A stretch of DNA of 47,245 bases from Gammaproteobacteria bacterium (GTDB lineage Bacteria; Pseudomonadota; Gammaproteobacteria; Pseudomonadales; Halieaceae), in the NCBI GenBank assembly GCA_030428835.1, contig JAUIEP010000017.1, positions 1-47,245 of the forward strand, in the 5' to 3' direction. A program made the translations under genes and the position numbers. The first letter of the stretch is position 1, and the number at the start of each line of letters is the position of its first letter. Shown here piece after piece: positions 26,579-33,619 of this stretch. Below the pieces are notes generated by a model that had not been told where the DNA came from, ran no database searches, and saw only the letters and a list, made by a program, of their open reading frames with translations.

Positions 26579-28624
26579 ATGCAAAGAATCGCCCCGAAGC
26601 CGGTTGCCGGTACGCGCATGCTCGGCTGTATCGCAACGCTGCTGCTCATTGTGGCTGCACCGGTGCTGGCCGCGGACCTCCCCTTCGAGCGCACCGAAGA
26701 GCGCGAACCCTGCCGCGAATACAGCGCCACCAAGCGGCCGATGTTCGGCGATCTCCACGTACACACGAGTTATTCCTTCGACAGCTACGTTTCCAGCCAG
26801 CGCAACGATCCGGACGCCGCCTATCGCTACGCCAAGGGCGAGGCGATCACGCTGTCCGATGCCGATGCCAACCAGGCGGTCAGGGCGCAGATCCAGCGCC
26901 CGCTCGATTTTACGGCGGTGACGGATCACTCGGAGTTCCTCGGGCCGATCAACCTGTGCACGACGGACGCCTCGAAGCTCGCCTACTGGTTCCCCGCCTG
27001 TATCGCCACCCGTAGCGAGAATTTCTACGTGCAGCTGCTCGCGGCGAACTACTGGGTAAGTCTCGGGGTCACCGACACCGCCAATACCAAGAAGGAGTCC
27101 TTCACCTGCAGGCTTGGCGACTGCGACGCCGCGCACAAGGAAACCTGGCAGCGCATCCAGGCCGCGGCGGAGCAGCACTATGACCGGTCCGCCGACTGTC
27201 AATTCACTACCTTCACGGCCTACGAATACACCGACGCGCCGGACTTTGCGAACCTGCACCGCAACGTGATCTTCCGCAACGACCGCGTGACGGATACCGC
27301 GATCTCCACCTATGACACGGGCTCCATGAACTATCCCGAGCTGTGGCGGCGGTTGCGCGGGGAGTGTACCGAAGCCGGCAACGGCTGCGACGTCATCTCC
27401 ATTCCGCACAACCCCAACCTCAGCCGCGGCCTAATGTTTCCCGACCCGCGCAACGAGCGGGAGGCAAGGGACCGCGCCTATTTTGAACCGCTCGTGGAAC
27501 TCGTACAGCACAAGGCCGCCAGCGAGTGCCGTTTCGATCGGCTGCTGGGCCGCGGCGTCGCGACGGAGGACGAGTTGTGCGACTTCGAACAGGTGTTGAC
27601 GGATAACCTCTCCATGCTCGGCACCGTGTTCGGCGAGGTCCAGGCCGAGGAGGCAAGGCCGGTGCCGATCGACGAGTACGGCCGGCGCAACATGGTGCGC
27701 AATGTCCTGAAGGATGGCCTGGCGCTGGAACAGGAGAGCGGCCTCAATCCGTTCCGACTCGGCTTCATCGGCAGTACGGACACCCACAGCGCCACCCCCG
27801 GCGGGGCCGAGGAAGACAACTATGTCGGCCACCTCGGGCGCCGCGACGCGACCTACCGCAACATCCAGGATCACTTCTTCGACAACCCCGGCGGCCTCGC
27901 AGTCGTCTGGGCGGAGGAAAACTCGCGGGACAGCATCTTCAACGGTATGCGCAGGCGCGAGGCCTACGCGACCAGCGGCACCCGCCCCACCGTGCGCTTT
28001 TTCGCGGGCAGCGGGTACGACTCCGCGCTCTGCAATGCGCCGGACATGCTCGAACAGGCGTACGCCGGCGGCGTGCCGATGGGGGGAGAACTGCCCGCCA
28101 CGGACGCCTCGCCCACCTTTCTCGTCAGCGCCAGCAAGGACGCCGGTAGCCCAGGAAAACCGGGCATCGACCTGCAGCGCATCCAGGTCATCAAGGGCTG
28201 GCTGGACGCGCAGGGCGCTACCCACGAGGAGGTCTACGATGTGGCCGGCGAGGCGGACAACGGCGCCGGGGTCAATCCCGAGAGCTGCGCGCCCACCGGC
28301 TCGGGCCACGCGCAGCTCTGCACCGTGTGGCAGGACCCGGATTACGACCCGACCGAGCACGCGTTCTACTATGTGCGAGTACTGGAAAATCCCTCCTGCC
28401 GCTGGAGCACGCTGCAGTGCCAGGCCGCAGGCGTCAATCCGTTCGCGCAGAACTGCGCGGAGCAGGCGGCGCAGCAGAACGCCATCATGACCGACGCGGG
28501 CGCGAAGGGCGAGGTGTATAGCCGTTGTTGCCTGGACCGGGAAGAACAACCGTTTTATTCACCCACGCTGCAGGAACGCGCGTGGACTTCACCCATCTGG
28601 ATCAACCCACAGGAATCAATCTAA
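26579..28624 (+). CDS. Exported DUF3604 protein (PHP-like metal hydrolase)
   Basis: A 681-residue protein with a signal sequence ending about AAPVLA (residue 31). The PHP-type metal ligands are visible: FGDLHVHTSYSFDS (His60, His62), VTDHSEF (Asp116, His117), ISIPHNPN and GSTDTHSA. DUF3604 members are widespread in marine bacteria and are thought to be metal-dependent phosphoesterases or related, but no reaction is established. Cysteines near 140, 170 and 600-660 suggest a periplasmic or outer location. Start is ATG 26579, or 26618, which gives a shorter n-region and better agrees with the promoter. The following methyltransferase begins 9 bp after its stop. Confidence 0.88.
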   Translation: MQRIAPKPVAGTRMLGCIATLLLIVAAPVLAADLPFERTEEREPCREYSATKRPMFGDLHVHTSYSFDSYVSSQRNDPDAAYRYAKGEAITLSDADANQAVRAQIQRPLDFTAVTDHSEFLGPINLCTTDASKLAYWFPACIATRSENFYVQLLAANYWVSLGVTDTANTKKESFTCRLGDCDAAHKETWQRIQAAAEQHYDRSADCQFTTFTAYEYTDAPDFANLHRNVIFRNDRVTDTAISTYDTGSMNYPELWRRLRGECTEAGNGCDVISIPHNPNLSRGLMFPDPRNEREARDRAYFEPLVELVQHKAASECRFDRLLGRGVATEDELCDFEQVLTDNLSMLGTVFGEVQAEEARPVPIDEYGRRNMVRNVLKDGLALEQESGLNPFRLGFIGSTDTHSATPGGAEEDNYVGHLGRRDATYRNIQDHFFDNPGGLAVVWAEENSRDSIFNGMRRREAYATSGTRPTVRFFAGSGYDSALCNAPDMLEQAYAGGVPMGGELPATDASPTFLVSASKDAGSPGKPGIDLQRIQVIKGWLDAQGATHEEVYDVAGEADNGAGVNPESCAPTGSGHAQLCTVWQDPDYDPTEHAFYYVRVLENPSCRWSTLQCQAAGVNPFAQNCAEQAAQQNAIMTDAGAKGEVYSRCCLDREEQPFYSPTLQERAWTSPIWINPQESI

Positions 28625-28633
28625 GGAACTCCG

Positions 28634-29257
28634 TTGAGTCGCAAAAAAGCCGTCAAGTCGCGCCGCTTTCGCGGTGTGACCATGCCCACCAGTGCCCATC
28701 CCGAAATCCGCAAGGTCAAGCGCGCGGGGCACGAGCCCACCATCCACGGCAACAAGCTCTGGAAATCCAGCTGCCTGCTGATCGACTACATGAAAAAGTA
28801 TCCGCCGGAGCACACCCGGCGGGTCATCGACGTCGGCTGCGGCTGGGGGATTTCCGGCATCTGGTGCGCGAAGAAATTCGGCTCGAAGGTCACCTCCGTC
28901 GATGCCGACCCGAAGGTGTTCCCCTACCTGGAGGCGACCGCCGAGATCAACGGCGTGCGGACCCAGCACCAGGTGTCGCGCTTCGAGAAACTGGGCAAGC
29001 GACAGCTCTCCCAGTTTGACATGCTGATCGCCGCGGATATCTGCTTCTGGGACGAACTCGTCGACCCGGTAACCAAGCTCGTCAATCGCGCGGTGAACGC
29101 GGGCGTCAAGCATATCCTGATCGCGGACCCCGGCCGCCCGACCTTCACGGAAATGGCGGAACGCTGCGTCGAGAAGCACTACGCGGAAATCATCGACTAC
29201 GATGTGGACAAGCCGATCAGGGCCGACGGCTACATCATGGTGCTGGAAAACGCCTGA
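28634..29257 (+). CDS. SAM-dependent methyltransferase (METTL21-like)
   Basis: A 207-residue class I methyltransferase. Motif I is VIDVGCGWGISGIW, followed by the acidic SAM ligand in TSVDADP and motif IV DMLIAADICFWDEL. The region ahead, HGNKLWKSSCLLIDYM, recalls the METTL21/FAM86 group of protein lysine methyltransferases, though a small-molecule substrate cannot be excluded. The start is a TTG at 28634 because AAGGAA overlaps the DUF3604 stop at ideal distance; an internal ATG at 28682 would remove a basic 16-residue head. It forms an operon with DUF3604. Only 3 bp separate its stop from the convergent gene. Confidence 0.85.
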   Translation: MSRKKAVKSRRFRGVTMPTSAHPEIRKVKRAGHEPTIHGNKLWKSSCLLIDYMKKYPPEHTRRVIDVGCGWGISGIWCAKKFGSKVTSVDADPKVFPYLEATAEINGVRTQHQVSRFEKLGKRQLSQFDMLIAADICFWDELVDPVTKLVNRAVNAGVKHILIADPGRPTFTEMAERCVEKHYAEIIDYDVDKPIRADGYIMVLENA

Positions 29258-29260
29258 GGC

Positions 29261-30556
29261 TCACTCGAGCCAGACATAGCGGCGTGTGAGACCCGCCACC
29301 GGTTCCGCAAATCCGCCCGCCCAGCGCGGCCGGAAGCGGGTGCCGCGGAAGCGCCGCAACAGGCGCTGCGCATTCCGCGCCAGTGCGGGCTCCACCTCCT
29401 GCACCAGCGCCACGTTGCTTACCCGCCCGCCGGCGCTCACGCTGTAACGCAGCTCGACGGCATTCTCCTCCGGAACCGACTCACCCGGCGCCGGCTGGAA
29501 GAACACCCCGTTGTCGGGCAATTCCACCGGCTCACCCAACCACTGGTCCAACAGGTCGGCGCGCCCCGCCTCGGACAGCGTGCTGACCGTCCTCGCGTAA
29601 TAGCGCTCGGCGCTGCGCCGGTCACCCTGCCACTGGTGCCAGTCACCCAGGGCCAACAGCACGTGGGCGCGCAGTTCCGGCTCGGCATCGGCCGGCAGGC
29701 GCTGCAGCGCGTCCTCGAGCGCGCTCGCACCCAGGCCCTGCGCGCTCCCGCGCCGGCGCAGCAGTTCCTCCGCCAGGGGGTTGCGCTGTGTCCTGCCGAC
29801 TTCCGGGAACTGGCTGACGTGCCGGGTGGTGTACAGGGGCTCCAGTTCCGGCTCGTCTACGAGTTCAAGCAGCAGGTAATAATTCTTGACCTGGCTGAGC
29901 GCCAGCTCGGCATGCCAGTGCGGCGCGAGTGTGTCGTCGCGGGCGACCTGCTCCATCAGGTCATCGTTGTGCCGCAACAGGTTGAGCAGCCGGCGGCCGC
30001 CCTGGCCGTCAACCTGCAACCGCAGCGCCTCGCGCTGCCAGCGCAGGTAGGCCAGGGCGGCCTCGAGTCGCAGCCCGGTATAGGGGGGCTCGCCGGAGCC
30101 GAACATCGCGTAGTAATAGTCGTAGCGTTCGTCGAGCGCCACGTGATCGCCGCTCAGGCGGTGCGTGTCCAGCGTGGCGCGCAGGAGCGGCAACTGGCGC
30201 GGGCTGTAAAGCCCGTCGTTGACGCGCACGATATGCACGGCCCGCGTGAACACCTGCAGCGCCTTGTCCCACTCGCCGCGGGCCAGGTAGTAGCGCCCCA
30301 GGCTGCCGAGCGGCTCATCCAGCCCCTGGGCGTAGGGACCGGATTCCGTTTCCAGCAGCTCCACCTGGCGCAGGAACGCGTCGTCCCCTCCCGCCGGGCC
30401 CGGTTCCTGTGGCAGCGGGTTCACCGACAGCGCCGGCGCGGTATCCGGGCGGGAGTAGCCGTAGCGGATGAAGTCCTCGCCATAGGGCAGGCCCGCGGCC
30501 ATGGCAGCGGAGGGCAGGCAGAGGAGGAACGCCAGCCAGGGTGGGCGTCGCACCAT
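29261..30556 (-). CDS. Exported TPR-type protein with TonB-like C-terminal domain
   Basis: I do not know a named family. Residues 1-20 (MVRRPPWLAFLLCLPSAAMA) are a signal peptide. The middle (80-330) is helical with TPR-like pairs such as GRYYLARGEWDKALQVFTRA and LGDWHQWQGDRRSAERYYARTV. The last 80 residues (ENAVELRYSVSAGGRVSNV to FRPRWAGGFAEPV) match the TonB C-terminal layout, with the variable strand and RGTRFRP. Such proteins sit in the periplasm and may join envelope complexes. The ATG at 30556 is chosen for the signal peptide; a further upstream open frame has no ribosome site. Its upstream region contains the palindrome AGTGATCACT (30589-30598). Confidence 0.75.
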   Translation of the reverse strand: MVRRPPWLAFLLCLPSAAMAAGLPYGEDFIRYGYSRPDTAPALSVNPLPQEPGPAGGDDAFLRQVELLETESGPYAQGLDEPLGSLGRYYLARGEWDKALQVFTRAVHIVRVNDGLYSPRQLPLLRATLDTHRLSGDHVALDERYDYYYAMFGSGEPPYTGLRLEAALAYLRWQREALRLQVDGQGGRRLLNLLRHNDDLMEQVARDDTLAPHWHAELALSQVKNYYLLLELVDEPELEPLYTTRHVSQFPEVGRTQRNPLAEELLRRRGSAQGLGASALEDALQRLPADAEPELRAHVLLALGDWHQWQGDRRSAERYYARTVSTLSEAGRADLLDQWLGEPVELPDNGVFFQPAPGESVPEENAVELRYSVSAGGRVSNVALVQEVEPALARNAQRLLRRFRGTRFRPRWAGGFAEPVAGLTRRYVWLE

Positions 30557-30588
30557 TTTGGACCAAATATTCACTATGCAGGCCAAAA

Positions 30589-30704
30589 AGTGATCACTAA
30601 TGTGGCAGCCGGCGAACAGTAGTGCTATAAAGCCGCCCGACTTTTTCGGTCACAATAACTCAACATGCCATGCAGGAGAATCCACCGCAACCACACGGCG
30701 GTGG
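30589..30704. other. Inverted repeats in the gap before the wax synthase
   Basis: The 283-bp gap 30557-30839 between two divergent genes contains a perfect 10-bp palindrome AGTGATCACT (30589-30598) and a 7-bp stem CCACCGC/GCGGTGG (30682-30688 and 30698-30704) with a 9-nt loop. Either could be a regulator site. I could not place a convincing promoter for either gene, and nothing else is seen in the gap. Confidence 0.4.
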
Positions 30705-30839
30705 CAAGACCGATTTGGCCCGGATATTGCTTTCGGGCAGGAGTCGAAACATTTGGGAGGCCCCCGGGTCATACCAACTTAAAGAATCTGAACTACCTTG
30801 ATTACTAACGGCACGCCCCCCGGATAGGGCCCTGGAACT

Positions 30840-32582
30840 ATGAAACAACTCGGCATTCTCGATGCAGCGTTCGTCAACCTGGAGCAGTCCAACACGCCCC
30901 AGCACATCGGCGGCATGGGCATCTACGACCCCTCCACCGCACCCGGCGGCTTCGTCCGTTTCAAGGACGTCATCGCGAGTTTCGAGCGCAGGCTGGGCAA
31001 CATGCCCCTTTTTCGCACACGCCTGGTGGAAGTCCCGGGAGGCCTCGATCGCCCCTACTGGGTGAAAGACGCCAATTTCGATGTCGAGTTCCACCTGCGC
31101 CATATCGCCCTGCCGGAGCCCGGCGACTGGCGCCAGTTGTGTATCCAGGTGGCACGGCTGCACTCGCGCCCGCTGGATATGTCGCGCCCCCTGTGGGAGG
31201 CCTACATCATAGAGGGCCTGGACAACATCCCGAACCTGCCCAAGGGCTGCTTCGCGGTCTACACCAAAATGCACCACTCCCTGGTGGACGGTGCCGGCGG
31301 CTCGTCGTTCATGGCCGCGCTGCACGACCTCGTCCCCGACCCCTCGGATGATCCCAACGCCTTCTCCGAGCCGCGCCTTGTGGACGCGGAGCCGTCCGTC
31401 AGCGAGTTGCTCACCAAGGCGACGTTCAACGGGATCAGGAACACGGCGCATTTGATATCGGGTTCCGTGCGGACCGGGCGCGAACTGGGCAAGTACGCTC
31501 TCGGCGTGGCCCGCAAGGACATCCCTGTACCGGATATCACCGCACCCAAGACCCTGTTCAACAAGCCCGTCGGCCCGCACCGGGTCTTCGACGCGGCGGA
31601 ATTTCCGCTCGACGGCTTCAAGGACATCAAGAATGCAGTCGGCGTGACCGTCAACGATGTCGCCCTCGGCATCATCGGCGGCGCCATGCAGCACTATCTC
31701 GTGGCCAAGGGCGCCGCGCCGGAAGAGGGATCGCTCGCGGCCGGCATCCCGCTGAACATGCGCACGCGGCGCGGGATGACGGACGAGAACAACCAGGTCG
31801 GCTCGGTATTCTCGTCGCTGCACACGGATGTCGATGACCCCGTGGAGCGCCTGCGCAAGATCAACAAGTCCACGGAAGAAGCGAAGCGCAGTGGTGAGGC
31901 CAGCCCGATGGTCGACGCGCTCAAGCTGGCTGGCGTGTTCTCGCCCGCGCTGTCCAAGGCCGTCGCGGGCTTCTGGTCGCGCAACGACCTCTCGCGCCAC
32001 ATCCCCATGAATATCTCGACCTGCGTATCGAACGTCCCGGGGCCCGACTTCCCGCTGTACTGCGCGGGCGCGAGGATGGTCGACTACTACGGCCTCGGCG
32101 TGCTGACCCCCGGCATGGGCGTCTTCCACCTCGTCTTCAGTTACGCGGGCAAGGTCACACTGTCGGTCCTGGCCGACCGCGACATCATGCCCGACCCCGA
32201 GTTCTACCATGACTGCCTCGTCCGTTCCTACGAGGAGACCTACGCCGCGGCGATCAAGCTCGGCAAGCTGAATGCGGCCAAGGCCGATGTCGCGGCCAAG
32301 GCCAAGATCAAGTCACCGAAGCGCAAGCGCGCGATCGGTGAGAGCCGTCCCAAGAGCGCGCCGCAACCGAAGACTGCGAAGAAGAGCAAGGCGAAGAAGG
32401 CCGGGGCGAAGAAGGCCGGGGCGAAGGCGCCGGCCAGGAAGAAGTCCGCCGCCGGCAGCAAGGCGCAACCGAAGGCCGCACCGGCGAGGCAGGAGGCGGC
32501 CCGCAAGGCGCCCGCCACCAGGTCGACCGTCCGGCCCAAGGCGACCCGGCGCAGCGCCGCCGCCCGCCCGAAACTGAGCTAA
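30840..32582 (+). CDS. Wax ester synthase/acyl-CoA:diacylglycerol acyltransferase with histone-H1-like tail
   Basis: Makes wax esters or triacylglycerol from acyl-CoA and alcohol or diacylglycerol at the membrane and lipid-droplet surface. The catalytic motif HHSLVDG is at 145-151, and the second-domain block TCVSNVPGP is present; residues 1-475 match the usual enzyme. Residues 476-580 are an extra tail with 35 Lys/Arg, 30 Ala and 3 acidic residues, including KKAGAKKAGAKAPARKK. The tail contains a 15-bp tandem repeat at 32391-32420. This composition is that of histone H1-like and AlgP/PhaF-type tails that bind DNA. Fusion to a WS/DGAT is unusual. The ATG at 30840 is the family start. It precedes tatD and rapA on the same strand but with a hairpin between. 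Confidence 0.95.
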   Translation: MKQLGILDAAFVNLEQSNTPQHIGGMGIYDPSTAPGGFVRFKDVIASFERRLGNMPLFRTRLVEVPGGLDRPYWVKDANFDVEFHLRHIALPEPGDWRQLCIQVARLHSRPLDMSRPLWEAYIIEGLDNIPNLPKGCFAVYTKMHHSLVDGAGGSSFMAALHDLVPDPSDDPNAFSEPRLVDAEPSVSELLTKATFNGIRNTAHLISGSVRTGRELGKYALGVARKDIPVPDITAPKTLFNKPVGPHRVFDAAEFPLDGFKDIKNAVGVTVNDVALGIIGGAMQHYLVAKGAAPEEGSLAAGIPLNMRTRRGMTDENNQVGSVFSSLHTDVDDPVERLRKINKSTEEAKRSGEASPMVDALKLAGVFSPALSKAVAGFWSRNDLSRHIPMNISTCVSNVPGPDFPLYCAGARMVDYYGLGVLTPGMGVFHLVFSYAGKVTLSVLADRDIMPDPEFYHDCLVRSYEETYAAAIKLGKLNAAKADVAAKAKIKSPKRKRAIGESRPKSAPQPKTAKKSKAKKAGAKKAGAKAPARKKSAAGSKAQPKAAPARQEAARKAPATRSTVRPKATRRSAAARPKLS

Positions 32583-32590
32583 CGGCATGG

Positions 32591-32618
32591 GGTGCGCCGC
32601 TCAGTGGACCGGCGCACC
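32591..32618 (+). terminator. Possible terminator hairpin after the wax synthase
   Basis: A perfect 9-bp GC-rich stem GGTGCGCCG/CGGCGCACC (32591-32599 and 32610-32618) with a 10-nt loop lies 8 bp after the stop. The T-rich stretch follows only after 17 bases (GATTATTATTCTTTCC), so it is not a textbook intrinsic terminator. Confidence 0.4.
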
Positions 32619-32695
32619 ACCTATAAAGCGGATTATTATTCTTTCCTATCTCATTGATAATAAAATATTTATAGGGCCTCATAACTCTTCGTGCC

Positions 32696-33520
32696 ATGAG
32701 TAAGACGTCGCGCCGCGAGATCCCCCGCTTCCACACCCCCATCATCGAGACCCACTGTCATCTCGACTACCTCGAGGCGGCCGAGCTCACGACCATCCTG
32801 GAGCGCTCCAGCGAGGTCGGCATCGAGCGCATCGTCACCATCGCGGTCTCCCCCGACAACCTCGACACGGTACTGCAGCTGACCCGGCAGGCGGCAAACA
32901 TCTGGGGTACGCAGGGCATTCACCCGCACGAGGCCGAGAGCTACTCGACGGAAGTGGAGGAGCGCATACGCCGCAACGCGGCGGACGCGCGCATTCTCGC
33001 AATCGGCGAGATCGGCCTCGACTACTACTACGACCACGCCGACCGCGACATCCAGCGGCAGGTGTTCGAACGACAACTGGAGCTCGCCGCGGAACTCGAT
33101 TTGCCCGTTGTCATTCACAGCCGCGACGCCGACGACGACACCCGCGCAATCCTGGCCAATCACGGTCGCGCGCTGACGCGCGGCGGCGTCATACACAGTT
33201 TCACCTCGTCGCTCGCGCTGGCGCAGTTCTGCCTGGGCGAAGGCTTCATGCTCGGCTTCAACGGCATCGCCACCTTCAATCGCGCCGACAATGTCCGCGA
33301 GGTCATTGCTATCACCCCGCCCGCGCAAGTCCTGCTCGAGACCGACGCGCCGTACCTCACGCCGGTGCCCTACCGCGGCAAGCCGAACGCGCCCTTCTAC
33401 CTGCCCTTTATCGCCGAGCAGGTGGCCGACACGCAGGGGATGGATGTGGAGTCGTTGCTCGCGCACGCGCGGCGCAACAGCCTGGCGTTGTTCTTCCCCG
33501 CGGAAGCCGCCGCGCGCTGA
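32696..33520 (+). CDS. TatD-family metal-dependent hydrolase
   Basis: A 274-residue TIM-barrel metallohydrolase; TatD members are 3'-5' DNA/RNA exonucleases and D-aminoacyl-tRNA-related hydrolases. Metal ligands are seen in ETHCHLD (His20, His22), GEIGLDYYY (Glu), VVIHSRDA (His) and GGVIHSF, and the final Asp in LETDAPYL. The ATG at 32696 follows an AT-rich segment and has no clear ribosome site. YcfH and YjjV are alternative names for close relatives. It is 99 bp before rapA on the same strand. Confidence 0.92.
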   Translation: MSKTSRREIPRFHTPIIETHCHLDYLEAAELTTILERSSEVGIERIVTIAVSPDNLDTVLQLTRQAANIWGTQGIHPHEAESYSTEVEERIRRNAADARILAIGEIGLDYYYDHADRDIQRQVFERQLELAAELDLPVVIHSRDADDDTRAILANHGRALTRGGVIHSFTSSLALAQFCLGEGFMLGFNGIATFNRADNVREVIAITPPAQVLLETDAPYLTPVPYRGKPNAPFYLPFIAEQVADTQGMDVESLLAHARRNSLALFFPAEAAAR

Positions 33521-33619
33521 GCACTTGCCGTAGAGAAACGGCACGCGTTCGATGCTACACTACGCGCCCGCTACAGGCGGCGCCTGGGCCATTCAATCAG
33601 CGGCGGATTGCAGTTTCTG

